Assembly: GCA_049680625.1 (NCBI GenBank)
Contig: JBAUID010000251.1
Coordinates: 1 to 54,462, forward strand
DNA: 54,462 bases
DNA from: JAUIAI01 sp049680625
GTDB taxonomy: Bacteria > Pseudomonadota > Gammaproteobacteria > Burkholderiales > Burkholderiaceae_E
Direction of reading: 5' to 3'
In this document: piece by piece, positions 7,831-16,889 of the stretch
Numbering within the stretch: the first letter of the stretch is position 1
How the letters are laid out: every line of letters starts with the position of its first letter
Made by a program: the position numbers and the translations under genes
The notes under the pieces: generated by a model
Database searches by the model: none
Told to the model about the DNA's origin: nothing
The model's input: the letters and a program-made list of their open reading frames with translations, nothing else

Positions 7831-8770
7831 TCAAACGATCTTGTCACCAAACGGCAAGTCACGTAATCGCTTATCAGTCGCGGCAAAGATGGCGTTAGCC
7901 AGTGCCTGCGCAAACGGCGGCACCCCTGGTTCGCCAATACCGGTTACATGCGTTGAGAACGGATGAGGAACAATATGGGTATGCACTTTTTTCGGGTAAG
8001 CACTGATTCGAACCATCGGGTAGTCGTGAAAGTTGGAATTTGTCACGGCCCCGTTTTCGAAATTGATTCCCGAATACTACGCAAGCGTCATGCCCATCAC
8101 GGCAGCCCCTTCCATCTGAGACGCAACCCGCTCAGGGTTTATGCAAAAGCCACAATCAGCTGCGGTGTGCACTTCGGGAATGCCAATACTGCCGTCAGCG
8201 GCAACTTTTACCCGGACCACTGACGCCACGTAAGTGACAAAGCTGCGGTGGGTGGAAATTCCGATCCCCTCCCCCTTCGACAATTGCTTGCCCTACCCGG
8301 GTATGCAACATTGCCTTGCCAGCTTCGATTGACATGCTAGCTACCCCGATCGGCGAATCCACGAAACCCATTCCCGCTTCCAGACCACTGGTATACCCGG
8401 GGTCGGCCACAAAAGCTGAGAGAATTGTCGGCGACATCGAACGCTGACGCCAGCCGACTACCTTGTTGTCAGCATCCAAGGCTGCTTCCAGACGCTCTAC
8501 CGACGTCGTGTGATAGAAGCTGTGGCCAATATCATCCTCAGGAGTCCATTGCAGCCTGACTGGTGCGCCAATTTCTTTGGACACCATCGCTGCTTCAATA
8601 ACAGCCTGGCTTGGAATCTTCGGCAAGCAAGGCTTCCATCCAGGTGAACGGTGCAGGCACCACACAGGCAGCGCCACAACCGTATTTTGTCCCGTGCATT
8701 TCGAGAATGTCCCGCACGAACCTGAGAACAGGCGTTTCCGGATCACCATCGTATTGATGCTCCTGCCCGC
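7831..8770 (-). pseudogene. Decayed IorA-IorB (xanthine-dehydrogenase-family) remnant joined by a deletion
   Basis: On the minus strand from about 8770 the frame reads DGDPETPVLRF, then HGTKYGCG, the start of a small [2Fe-2S] hydroxylase subunit. A frameshift follows before CGACTVHLDG. Almost at once the sequence becomes the molybdopterin-binding subunit from mid-protein: IPSQAVIEAAMVSKEIGAP, then ADPGYTSGLEAGMGFVDSP. Another frame change near 8280 leads to ADCGFCINPERVASQMEGAAV, then an in-frame TAG at 8077-8079, then SNFHDYPMVRI and GIGEPGVPPFAQALANAIF to the stop at 7831. Most of both proteins is missing, so it cannot encode a working enzyme. The family resembles isoquinoline 1-oxidoreductase and aldehyde oxidoreductases. 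Confidence 0.87.
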
Positions 8771-8973
8771 GATGCGACGATCGAAGCGACGAGCGCGATG
8801 TGATCAGCGCAACAACTCGACACTTTTGCAACCGCAGACACTCAGTTATTGTGATTTTCTGTGCGATCGATACTTACCTGTTGATACCAATCAAATTGAG
8901 AAAACATGCGCTGCCGGTTGCGCGCCGCCAGGCGCACGACCGCCTGGGCTGTGTATTTTAGAGATAGGTCGCG

Positions 8974-10104
8974 TCAGCTATGGCACTGCCCGGGTTGATC
9001 CACCGAGTCACGCCCACTGAGGCGGTCCAGCGCAGAGCGTGGACGGCTGGCATTATTTGCGCCATTCACACCGCTGCCATTATCACCACCGTTAGAAAAG
9101 TTTGGATTACGTGCATTGTTATCGCCTCGATTATCGCCTGGCGGTCCAGTGTTGTTACCAGGGGGGTTGGTGTGGCGGCCGTCAGTGTCAGACGAGACGC
9201 CCGGACCGATCTGCCTATTACCACCCACGACGGGCGGCCTGCCTGACGGTGGCGGGCTCAAGACGTCCGGGCCACTGATTGTCGCCACTGGCGCAATGAC
9301 AGGTACAACGGTCGTCTGGCCATCCGCACTGGCGCTATTGACCGCAGATGATTGACGCAACGGTGACTGCATCCAACGCTCGGCTCGAACACGCACCGGC
9401 AGACGCCAGACAGGAGACCCGCCCACGACAGCAGGCGCCCGATACATGCCACACGTCCACGAGCGCCGAGCACCCGGATCCGCCTGGCCAAGCGAGGTAT
9501 TAATTATCAACAAAGGGTCGGACGGCCGGCAACCGTCAACGATTTCCATGACTCGAACAATCAATGCATTGATTAACGGTGCAGATAGTTCGATTCCGTA
9601 CGAAAACTCGACGCTGAGACGGTTCGCCGCCTGAACGCTGATGCCCGACTGCCGCCCCACCTGTTGACTGCGATACCGCAGGTTGTCATTTGGCAATTCC
9701 GAATCTCCGGCTAACAAGTCTCCGGCGCGGGTTCTGGCCGGTTCGGCAAAGTCCGAAAACACATCAGATGCCGGGTGAATTCGCCGCCACGACACCCAAC
9801 CTGCATTCAGGCCCTGGCTTAACCGAGCGTTGGCAAGGTTGGCGGCAGGAAGTAACCAGAATGGCTGCAAGCCAGCCGCAAGCCCGGCATTTATCGCTTC
9901 ACCACGGCCGTAATCGCGCACCGCATAGCGAACGGCCTGCTCTGCGGCGAAATCTACCGCATGCTTTGCCTGCAGGACAAGTGCCCACTGTAAGGCCCCC
10001 ATACCAACCAGCAATACGATAGGGATTGCAACCAACCATTCCAGCAAAGCCGCGCCAGCCTGCGTTGGCTGTCTAAGGAACCGGATGAATATTTCAGGTT
10101 GCAC
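8974..10104 (-). CDS. TadE-like pseudopilin with Asn/Gly/Pro-rich tail (last gene of the Tad operon)
   Basis: A 376-residue protein with a prepilin-type leader. QAG|AALLEWLVAIP places a Gly at 17 before a hydrophobic helix, with Glu at +5, as processed TadE-type pseudopilins have. The middle region is unlike anything I can name. The last roughly 110 residues are low-complexity, rich in Asn, Gly, Pro and Ser (for example NPPGNNTGPPGDNRGDNN), which is unusual for TadE. The likely start is a GTG at 10104 with GGAAA upstream, 24 bp after the TPR gene. Its place at the end of the operon suggests a minor pilin or tip/surface component; this is inference. Confidence 0.75.
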   Translation of the reverse strand: MQPEIFIRFLRQPTQAGAALLEWLVAIPIVLLVGMGALQWALVLQAKHAVDFAAEQAVRYAVRDYGRGEAINAGLAAGLQPFWLLPAANLANARLSQGLNAGWVSWRRIHPASDVFSDFAEPARTRAGDLLAGDSELPNDNLRYRSQQVGRQSGISVQAANRLSVEFSYGIELSAPLINALIVRVMEIVDGCRPSDPLLIINTSLGQADPGARRSWTCGMYRAPAVVGGSPVWRLPVRVRAERWMQSPLRQSSAVNSASADGQTTVVPVIAPVATISGPDVLSPPPSGRPPVVGGNRQIGPGVSSDTDGRHTNPPGNNTGPPGDNRGDNNARNPNFSNGGDNGSGVNGANNASRPRSALDRLSGRDSVDQPGQCHS

Positions 10105-10128
10105 TGTATGGATTTCCGCTTTCAGCCA

Positions 10129-10884
10129 CTACCGGCCGACACTGGCAAATCCGCGCTCGTGTTTGGCCACAAACTGCTGATTGCTCACCCGATCAGCAGT
10201 TCCCCCATCGTTGCGGACACTTGGTGATTGCGATAACCGCGATTTCGACGGCTTCACGAAACCCGATGACTTCTCTACATTCACTGATCTGGCGGCACTG
10301 GTGAAATGCTGTGGGCCTTCCGGCAACACGCGCTGTAACTCGGCGATTCTGAGACCCACTTCGCCGAACCAGGCGGCGTCCGCAGGGTTTTTCTGCATAC
10401 CAATTGTTTGTAACGAACGTTTTGCCTGGTCAAGACCGAGCAGGGCCAGATTCATATTCGCTCGTTTTAGCAGCCCAAGGTGGCCAGGCGATTTTGCAGC
10501 CGTTATCCGGGCCCGTGCGTAAGCATCAAGCGCCATGGCAACATGACCGCGACGATGCCAGATGTTGCCAACTCGCAGCCAGGCAAATGGGTGATTGCTC
10601 ATCGCCGCAGCGATACCAAAACGATCTAAGGCCGGCCCGAATCTGCCCGCCTGGTAGTCTTGCTCGGCTAGTCTGAGCACCGCTGGATTCAGCTCTTGAC
10701 TGGCGGCGTCAAGCGTCCTGACCTGCGGTGCATGCATCTCCACGGTATCGATAACCAATTCGTTGAGTTCACTGCCTGATACCGGCCCGCTCAGCGCCCC
10801 CAAAACGGCTATTCCCGCAGCCCATAGACCAGGTCTGAGACGGCGTAAGACACCGGTTAAACCAGAATTGCTACAGCGTTTCAT
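10129..10884 (-). CDS. TPR-repeat protein of the Tad operon (TadD-like)
   Basis: A 251-residue exported protein. A basic N-terminus and hydrophobic segment (GLWAAGIAVLGALSG) form a signal sequence. Residues about 65-165 hold tetratricopeptide-like helices (LRLAEQDYQAGRFGPALDRFGIAA, with AWLRVGNIWHRRGHVAMALDAYARA). The C-terminus is Ser/Lys-rich and shows no motif. TadD proteins in Tad systems are TPR proteins that assist secretin or pilus assembly, and position within the operon agrees. A strong AAGGAGG lies just upstream of the ATG at 10884, one of the best ribosome-binding sites in the operon. Confidence 0.72.
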   Translation of the reverse strand: MKRCSNSGLTGVLRRLRPGLWAAGIAVLGALSGPVSGSELNELVIDTVEMHAPQVRTLDAASQELNPAVLRLAEQDYQAGRFGPALDRFGIAAAMSNHPFAWLRVGNIWHRRGHVAMALDAYARARITAAKSPGHLGLLKRANMNLALLGLDQAKRSLQTIGMQKNPADAAWFGEVGLRIAELQRVLPEGPQHFTSAARSVNVEKSSGFVKPSKSRLSQSPSVRNDGGTADRVSNQQFVAKHERGFASVGR

Positions 10885-10901
10885 TTCAACCTCCTTTTTG
10901 G

Positions 10902-11828
10902 TTACAGTAAGCCCGAATCCATCAGTTGCAAGGCAACCGGAAACATCAGGATCAGAAACGTCCCTGGAAAAATAAACACAACAAGGGGAAGCAACATCTT
11001 TACTGGGGCCTTCATCGCTTGTTGCTCAGCATGAAGAAAGCGTTCGTGCCGACGTTGCGCGGCCTGCGCCTGAAGGACTTGCGCAACATCTGCGCCTTGT
11101 CGTTCGGCCGTAACAATGGCGCCTACCGCATGGGTCAGCCCACCTACCTTCATTCGCTCGGCCAGGCTACGCATCGCATCGTGACGCTGGCGTCCCGCAC
11201 GAATCTCACGCAGCACGGCGGCAAGTTCTGACCCAAGTGGCCCGCGAGGGCCGCGTTCAACTGCCAGGGAAATTGCGGCTCCGGTTGTCAGGCCACCACG
11301 AACACCCAGGTTGATCAGATCAAGAAAGACCGGTAGATCCCGGCTCACGCGCGCGCGCCGACGGCGCGTAATATCGGCCAGTTTTGCCCATGGCCACCAC
11401 AACCCCACCAGGGGAACAATCCAAACCATTAACCCGGGTAATCCGCCAGCGCGATAGCCAGCCAGTGTCATCAGAAACCCCAGGCCACCGAGCAACCCCT
11501 GGGCTGCAGCAAACTCAGCGGTTGATACCGCGCGCTCCAGGCCGGCACGGCTGAGCGCTGAACTGACGTGGCTTTGATAGCTCGCCGGTAAAAACGGGCC
11601 AATGACAACACCAATCAGCGTACAAGGGATCTGAAAAACGCGTTGCGCAGCTGGCAGCGGATCACGATTCGCCTGTCGTAACCTGCCCTTAGGACTCCAG
11701 TAGCGACGTTCGATGCGCGGTGCCAAAAGGTAAAAACACAGACTCAGCGCCACCCCCAGAGACAGGACTGGTAGTGTTACGCTGAACCAGTCAGCATTTA
11801 TCAGCGAGTCGGCGAAGCGGCTTGTCAT
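10902..11828 (-). CDS. tadC: Tad pilus inner-membrane platform protein TadC
   Basis: A 308-residue membrane protein of the type II secretion F (GspF/TadC) family. It has hydrophobic segments near the N-terminus (VTLPVLSLGVALSLCFYLL), at about 110-150, and at the C-terminus (MLLPLVVFIFPGTFLILMFPVAL). The cytoplasmic loop carries RDLPVFLDLINLGVRGGLTT and LRSLAERM-like helices typical of T2SSF domains. With TadB it should form the inner-membrane platform that couples ATPase motion to pilin extraction. It starts 1 nt after the tadB stop codon and is followed by the TPR gene 17 bp later. Confidence 0.9.
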   Translation of the reverse strand: MTSRFADSLINADWFSVTLPVLSLGVALSLCFYLLAPRIERRYWSPKGRLRQANRDPLPAAQRVFQIPCTLIGVVIGPFLPASYQSHVSSALSRAGLERAVSTAEFAAAQGLLGGLGFLMTLAGYRAGGLPGLMVWIVPLVGLWWPWAKLADITRRRRARVSRDLPVFLDLINLGVRGGLTTGAAISLAVERGPRGPLGSELAAVLREIRAGRQRHDAMRSLAERMKVGGLTHAVGAIVTAERQGADVAQVLQAQAAQRRHERFLHAEQQAMKAPVKMLLPLVVFIFPGTFLILMFPVALQLMDSGLL

Positions 11829-11829
11829 C

Positions 11830-12681
11830 TCAGATTTCGATGTTGATCATTTGACGGATCAGATAGGCGCCAATCAACTGCAGCACAACTACCGATCCCA
11901 GAAGTGCCCAACCCAGCAGGCTGCCAAAGTACGCAGCGACAAGGGTTTGATCCAGCGCTAACATCGCCGCCAACACAACAAACGGCAACAGACCCATTAC
12001 CCAGGCCTGCATGCGACCCTGGGCTGTTAAGGCTTTTATCTTCCCTTCCAGAATAAGTTTGCGGCGAATGGCATCCGCGAGCGCATCGAGCGTGGAGGCA
12101 ATGCTGCCGCCTGATTGCCCTCCTATTCGCAGAGCACTGACGAACAATACGGTTTCTTCGGTCGGCAAGCGCCGTTCAAGCCCAGCAATTGCCGCATCCA
12201 GGCTGCAGCCCATGCGGCTCTCACGCAATACCAGGGAGATCTCCTGACCAGCTGGCGCCGGCATTTGGCTGGCAACTTCACCCAATGCTCCATTCATTGA
12301 CGCCCCCGCCCGGATCCCACCGGCAACCAGGGCAATTAAGTCTGGCATTTGCTGTCGAAACACTTGCAGCCGCTTATTTCGTAAGCGATGCAAAACAAGT
12401 CGGGGCAATACGGCCATACCGAGAGCGAAAATCAATGCTGGTATCGGGCTGCGGAAAATCAATAATGCGGCAACAGAAACGACGAGAATCAGCCCACTGT
12501 TCAGGACCAACAAGCGCATCGGGCTGATAAAGACGAAAGCCCGACCCAACTCGTTACCCACGGTTCGGGTGAACGAACTGCTGTAGCGACTGGCATAGGT
12601 TTTGATTAACATTGCAAACAATACGAACCCCAGGCTGAAGCCACCAAAGATTGCAATGTCGGTCTGGCTAAGCCAATGCAT
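11830..12681 (-). CDS. tadB: Tad pilus inner-membrane platform protein TadB
   Basis: A 283-residue T2SSF-family membrane protein. Hydrophobic segments occur at the N-terminus (IAIFGGFSLGFVLFAMLI), around residues 60-100, and in a C-terminal pair (GLLPFVVLAAMLALDQ, LLGSVVVLQLIGAYLI). The T2SSF core shows QQMPDLIALVAGGIRAGASM and LFVSALRIGGQSGGSIASTL. The open frame extends to 12963, but I chose the ATG at 12681 because the upstream part is read from the tadA reading region and the membrane protein starts MHWLSQTD. That start overlaps the tadA stop by 14 bp, which suggests translational coupling. Confidence 0.9.
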   Translation of the reverse strand: MHWLSQTDIAIFGGFSLGFVLFAMLIKTYASRYSSSFTRTVGNELGRAFVFISPMRLLVLNSGLILVVSVAALLIFRSPIPALIFALGMAVLPRLVLHRLRNKRLQVFRQQMPDLIALVAGGIRAGASMNGALGEVASQMPAPAGQEISLVLRESRMGCSLDAAIAGLERRLPTEETVLFVSALRIGGQSGGSIASTLDALADAIRRKLILEGKIKALTAQGRMQAWVMGLLPFVVLAAMLALDQTLVAAYFGSLLGWALLGSVVVLQLIGAYLIRQMINIEI

Positions 12682-14443
12682 AACCAGTCTCTGAATTGTT
12701 TTGACCGAAAAGACTCCGTATCGGATCAGCGCTGTCAATCTCCAGCCGGTCAAAAACAGACGGCACGTTACCCGACGCCAGAAATATTTTCTGGGCCCGG
12801 CGGTATGAAAACAGCGACTGCATTTGAATCTGAGTTCCTTCCATACCGGTGACTTCCGCGATATCAATAATGCGCCGGTGACCATCCTGCTCGCGCTGTT
12901 GTTGAATAACGATGTCAACAGCGCTTGCAATTTGCTCGCGGATCGCCTGTACCGGAATTTCAACCCCGGACATCAGCACCATGACCTCGAGGCGGGACAA
13001 CGCGTCGCGGGCACTGTTTGCATGCACTGTCGTCAGTGAACCGTCGTGTCCGGTATTCATCGCCTGCAACATATCAAGAGCTTCTCCGCCGCGACACTCA
13101 CCAACCACAATTCGGTCTGGTCGCATCCGCAACGCGTTACGAACCAGGTCGCGAATGGACACCTGGCCGTTACCTTCGTTATTTGCAGGGCGCGCCTCCA
13201 GGCTTACCTTGTTCGGATGACTCAATTGCAGCTCTGCCGCGTCTTCAATTGTGATGATTCGCTGGTCTCGACGGATATGATTACTCAGCAGATTCAGCAG
13301 TGTCGTTTTGCCCGACCCGGTGCCGCCCGAAACCACAACATTAAGGCGTCGTTCGACGCACCAGGCCAGGAAATTCAACATGTCATCGGACAAGCTGCCC
13401 AGACGAACCAATTCGGACGAATCGAAACGGCGGGTATTAAAACGACGGATAGTGATACACGGCCCTTCGATCGCCAGTGGAGGAATTACAGCATTGACGC
13501 GGGAACCGTCGGGAAGACGTGCATCTACCATCGGCGAGGACTCATCGATACGTCGCCCGATTGGACTCACAATGCGCTCAATCACCGACAAGATTGCATC
13601 GTCACTACTGAATCTCAGCCCAGTATCCTGTAGCCGACCCTGCTTTTCGACATAGACGGGTTGACATCCATTCACCATGATCTCAGTGATGTCTTCACCA
13701 CCCAATAGTTGCTCGAGCACCCCAAGGCCAATTGCTTCGTCAAGTACAAGTTCGATTAACACCTCATTGTCGGCAATATCAACAGTGTCGATGAGCGAAT
13801 CGGGCCACATTTCGCTGTTGTCCGCGACGATTCGTTCGAGGTGGGTACGAGCGGTTGCGCGCAAATGCTCAGGGTTAAGGTGCCGAATTTCCTGGCGCCT
13901 CAAATCCATGCTTTCGAGCAGTCTGGAGTGAAGATGACGTCGTAACTCGACCAGATGTCGAGTGGCGATGCGGAGTGATGCCTCTGAGGATAAGGACGGG
14001 ACGGCGTGAGCGGCAGGAGCGGCAGGAGCGGCAAAGTGCGATAACTTGCCTGACTCACCTGACTTACCTGACTCGACTTGCGAGGAATTGGCAGCCATAT
14101 TAGTAGCCACATTGGCTGCCACGGGCGTATCTGACGATGTAAATTCGGTTTCGGATACGCCAGACAGTTGCAGGCGATAGCCGGCAATCAGAATTTCGTC
14201 ATCATCGGTGAGCGGACTGTATTCGACGATACGCGTTCCATTGACCCAGGTGCCAGCCAAACTGCCTTGATCCACCAGGGTGAAAAATCTGCCGTCACGA
14301 CGAATCTGCGCGTGATGGCGTGCAACCCGCCAACTGCTGAGCATAACCCCGGCCTCCCGATGCCGTCCGATACGGCATGGGAACTGGTCAGCTTCTATCT
14401 GTCGACTGTTGCCATCAGGCTCCCGAACAGTTACGTAGATCAT
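12668..14443 (-). CDS. tadA: FHA-domain-fused Tad secretion ATPase (TadA/CpaF)
   Basis: A 591-residue hexameric secretion ATPase with an extra N-terminal forkhead-associated domain. The FHA part is residues 1 to about 95: GRHREAG at 26-32, SWRVARHHAQI at 37-47 and VNGT at 67-70. A flexible Ser/Gly/Ala-rich linker runs from about 100 to 152. The CpaF core follows with Walker A GGTGSGKTT (373-381), an Asp box TIEDAAEL (398-405), a Walker B region RIVVGECRGGEALDM (444-458) and a His box TTVHANS (471-477). It should power Flp pilus assembly. FHA domains bind phosphothreonine, so Ser/Thr phosphorylation may gate this ATPase; that is inference. GGAG precedes the ATG at 14443, 3 nt after the secretin stop. 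Confidence 0.92.
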   Translation of the reverse strand: MIYVTVREPDGNSRQIEADQFPCRIGRHREAGVMLSSWRVARHHAQIRRDGRFFTLVDQGSLAGTWVNGTRIVEYSPLTDDDEILIAGYRLQLSGVSETEFTSSDTPVAANVATNMAANSSQVESGKSGESGKLSHFAAPAAPAAHAVPSLSSEASLRIATRHLVELRRHLHSRLLESMDLRRQEIRHLNPEHLRATARTHLERIVADNSEMWPDSLIDTVDIADNEVLIELVLDEAIGLGVLEQLLGGEDITEIMVNGCQPVYVEKQGRLQDTGLRFSSDDAILSVIERIVSPIGRRIDESSPMVDARLPDGSRVNAVIPPLAIEGPCITIRRFNTRRFDSSELVRLGSLSDDMLNFLAWCVERRLNVVVSGGTGSGKTTLLNLLSNHIRRDQRIITIEDAAELQLSHPNKVSLEARPANNEGNGQVSIRDLVRNALRMRPDRIVVGECRGGEALDMLQAMNTGHDGSLTTVHANSARDALSRLEVMVLMSGVEIPVQAIREQIASAVDIVIQQQREQDGHRRIIDIAEVTGMEGTQIQMQSLFSYRRAQKIFLASGNVPSVFDRLEIDSADPIRSLFGQNNSETGYALA

Positions 14444-14446
14444 GAT

Positions 14447-15955
14447 CTACTCCACAATTCGGAGTCGATTGGCCAGCCCACTCGCCGCATCGTGCCCCGA
14501 ATAAGGCAACTGGCTGATTTCAGCCTGCGGATCCTCGATAAATCTCGGCGTTACAAAAACAACGAGATCTGTTTTCTGCGAGCGGTAGTCACGGGACCGA
14601 AATAGTTTGCCCAGGACGGGAATGTCACCAAGGCCGGCGATTTTGTCGACGCCACCGGCAGCATCTTCAGCCAGCAAACCGGCAATAACCAGAGTTTGGT
14701 TCTCACGTAAATTGACTTCAGTCTCCGCTCGACGCTTGATTAGACCGGGGACGTCCTGCACCATGACATCAAAATCGACTGCAGAAACCTCAGTTGCAAT
14801 TTTTGCCGAGATGATGCCGTCAAGCCCGGCTGTCGGCGAAAAATCAAAGCGTACACCGTACTCTTTGAAGGTTACTGACATTGCCCCAAGCCCACTGGAC
14901 TGTGGAATCGGCAATTCCCCCCCGGCAACAAACCTGGCCGAACCGCCACTGCGACAAGAAAGTCGCGGTTCAGCCAATATGACCGCATCTCCGTTCTGGA
15001 CAAGAAAATCAAGCACGGAGGTAACCGATGTTGCTACCGACAACGCTGACGCAAACGGGTTGAGTCGATTTCTTACGCTCAAACCTAATTCAGCCGCTAC
15101 TTCGGTGCCTCGCAAGGCGTTACTGCGATAAATGTCACCGAGTATGCCAAACGTCGGCCCCCGCGCCGTGGGTGACCATCGAACTCCGATCTTCTGGATC
15201 GCGCTTTTTTTAATTTCGATCATCCGAACGTCCATCGCGATCATGCGCTCGGCCCCGGCCCCACCGGTGAGGTTTACAACATGCGGATATCGTTTCGCAA
15301 TGACGGCAATCCGTGCGAGTTGAGCGGCACTAAGCGCATGGCCCTCGATGAGGACAGACTCACCAACCAGTTGTGCGTGAACATTACCACCGACACCGAG
15401 CATTGCCCTGATCTCGGCAAGGCTACGGGCAGCGTCACTTGCCACAACGGTAATCAGATAGGTTTGCATCGGCCCCGTTTCTGGCCACAGGTGCAAAGTA
15501 CTTTGGCCAACTTTCTCTGGCAAGACCAATACTTGCTTTTTGTCAATTGCCGTAGCCTGTAAGACCTTACCGTCGCCGACAGCTAATCGCTTTATCGGCC
15601 CAGGCTCCAGAACCTGAGCGTGACCAATGACCAGTGTGATCGCTTTTGTCGACTCGATTGATGATGCAACTGCTGACCCGTCGCGATGAGATGAGTCCGC
15701 ATAAGGGATCGTTAATCGCCGCGCTGTGGCTTCGCTAATAGTTTCATGTTCGAACGTCTGTTGCCCCGCGTCAGTGCGAATCGTTGCCGTTTGGCCGATC
15801 GCTGACAAGGTCGGAAAACCCAATGCCAGCATCCAACAATATGGTAATGCCGGCGACAACCCTCTGACCAAACCCGATGCTGATCCAGTACGAGCACTGA
15901 TCCGAATATCTTTGGTCTGAGGCTTATTCACGAATTTATTCAGGAATTTATTCAT
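14447..15955 (-). CDS. rcpA: Tad outer-membrane secretin RcpA/CpaC
   Basis: A 502-residue secretin. It has an N-terminal export region, then a pilus-assembly N-terminal domain (VIGHAQVLEPGPIKRLAVGD) and a BON-like segment (VLIEGHALSAAQLARIAVIA). The secretin domain follows with VDVRMIEIKKSAIQKIGVRW-type sequence, AEPRLSCRSGGSARFVAGGE and the terminal VVFVTPRFIEDP, all typical of CpaC/RcpA. It forms the outer-membrane pore for the Flp pilus. The ATG at 15955 overlaps the end of the RcpC gene by 8 bp. The frame is open to 16012, but the added residues are not family-like. Confidence 0.92.
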   Translation of the reverse strand: MNKFLNKFVNKPQTKDIRISARTGSASGLVRGLSPALPYCWMLALGFPTLSAIGQTATIRTDAGQQTFEHETISEATARRLTIPYADSSHRDGSAVASSIESTKAITLVIGHAQVLEPGPIKRLAVGDGKVLQATAIDKKQVLVLPEKVGQSTLHLWPETGPMQTYLITVVASDAARSLAEIRAMLGVGGNVHAQLVGESVLIEGHALSAAQLARIAVIAKRYPHVVNLTGGAGAERMIAMDVRMIEIKKSAIQKIGVRWSPTARGPTFGILGDIYRSNALRGTEVAAELGLSVRNRLNPFASALSVATSVTSVLDFLVQNGDAVILAEPRLSCRSGGSARFVAGGELPIPQSSGLGAMSVTFKEYGVRFDFSPTAGLDGIISAKIATEVSAVDFDVMVQDVPGLIKRRAETEVNLRENQTLVIAGLLAEDAAGGVDKIAGLGDIPVLGKLFRSRDYRSQKTDLVVFVTPRFIEDPQAEISQLPYSGHDAASGLANRLRIVE

Positions 15956-16889
15956 GATCCTGCACCAGGCCCGGCTGAGTGGGTGAAACGATTTGATTTG
16001 GCACAACTGCACTCGGTCGCCCCGAAGAAATTGGACCGAGCCCGCCGATAATCACTTCAGGACCACTGGACCGAACCGCCTGCTTGCGGCCTGGGCGGGG
16101 AATGCCCAGCAGCGTATAGACATCCATGGCACTGCTTGTCTGCTCGCGACGGTCTTGCGGGTTGCGCAATAACGCTGTGAGCCGGCCACTGCCTTGAGCC
16201 AGCACCAGTCGCTGTGCCTGATCCGGCGTCACTTCAACGGTAATCGACGTGAAACCGCCCGCGGAGCCAGCACCCATCGTTTGCCGTCGATTGCGGTCGT
16301 GCGCGGTTCGCTGGCCGGTTGCCAGTACTAAAAGGTCTTGCATTAGCGGCGTAGTAATTTCGCCCACTTGCTGTCCGCTGATATCAGGTGCTCGGGTAGA
16401 AAAAAGTAAATCGATACGGTCGCCGGGGCTCAACATACCGGATACCGAATTCACCTCATCAACGGCAACTGTCATCGCACGGATACCGTGACCGACGCGT
16501 TCGGAGAACCCTTGATTTGGTTCGCTGACGGCGGTTTTTAACAAAGCCTGGCCACCGGTCATAGAAACGAGGAGTTCGAGCCCGACAACATCGTCGAACT
16601 GTTCGGCCAGGACGGCGGTCGGCGGCAGAAAGGCTGCCGGCATCTGCCGAATCGCCATTGTTGTCGGCCCTACTGTTGCGCCCACCGGCAAATTGGCTTT
16701 TGCGACAACGGTTGCCACGGTTCGTTGAACACTCGCCAGGCGGTCTTTCTCCGATTGCAGGCTTTCGGAAATATATCCGCGTGTGCCGGTAACCCCGATC
16801 GCGCCAAATCCGATAGCACCGATGAACAGTAATACAGACCGCCACTTCGCCAAACCGGATACACGAGCTATCCCAGATTGTGTAGTCAT
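15948..16889 (-). CDS. rcpC: Flp pilus assembly protein RcpC/CpaB
   Basis: A 313-residue protein with one N-terminal membrane anchor (SVLLFIGAIGFGAIGVTG). An SAF domain follows (VVAKANLPVGATVGPTTMAIRQMP region), then the RcpC domain (VDEVNSVSGMLSPGDRIDLLF and ITVEVTPDQAQRLVLAQGSG). CpaB proteins stabilise the secretin in the periplasm. The ATG at 16889 shares an ATGA overlap with the stop of the small pilin-like gene before it, which fixes the start even though the frame is open to 17090. The C-terminus is Pro/Ser-rich. Confidence 0.9.
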   Translation of the reverse strand: MTTQSGIARVSGLAKWRSVLLFIGAIGFGAIGVTGTRGYISESLQSEKDRLASVQRTVATVVAKANLPVGATVGPTTMAIRQMPAAFLPPTAVLAEQFDDVVGLELLVSMTGGQALLKTAVSEPNQGFSERVGHGIRAMTVAVDEVNSVSGMLSPGDRIDLLFSTRAPDISGQQVGEITTPLMQDLLVLATGQRTAHDRNRRQTMGAGSAGGFTSITVEVTPDQAQRLVLAQGSGRLTALLRNPQDRREQTSSAMDVYTLLGIPRPGRKQAVRSSGPEVIIGGLGPISSGRPSAVVPNQIVSPTQPGLVQDHE

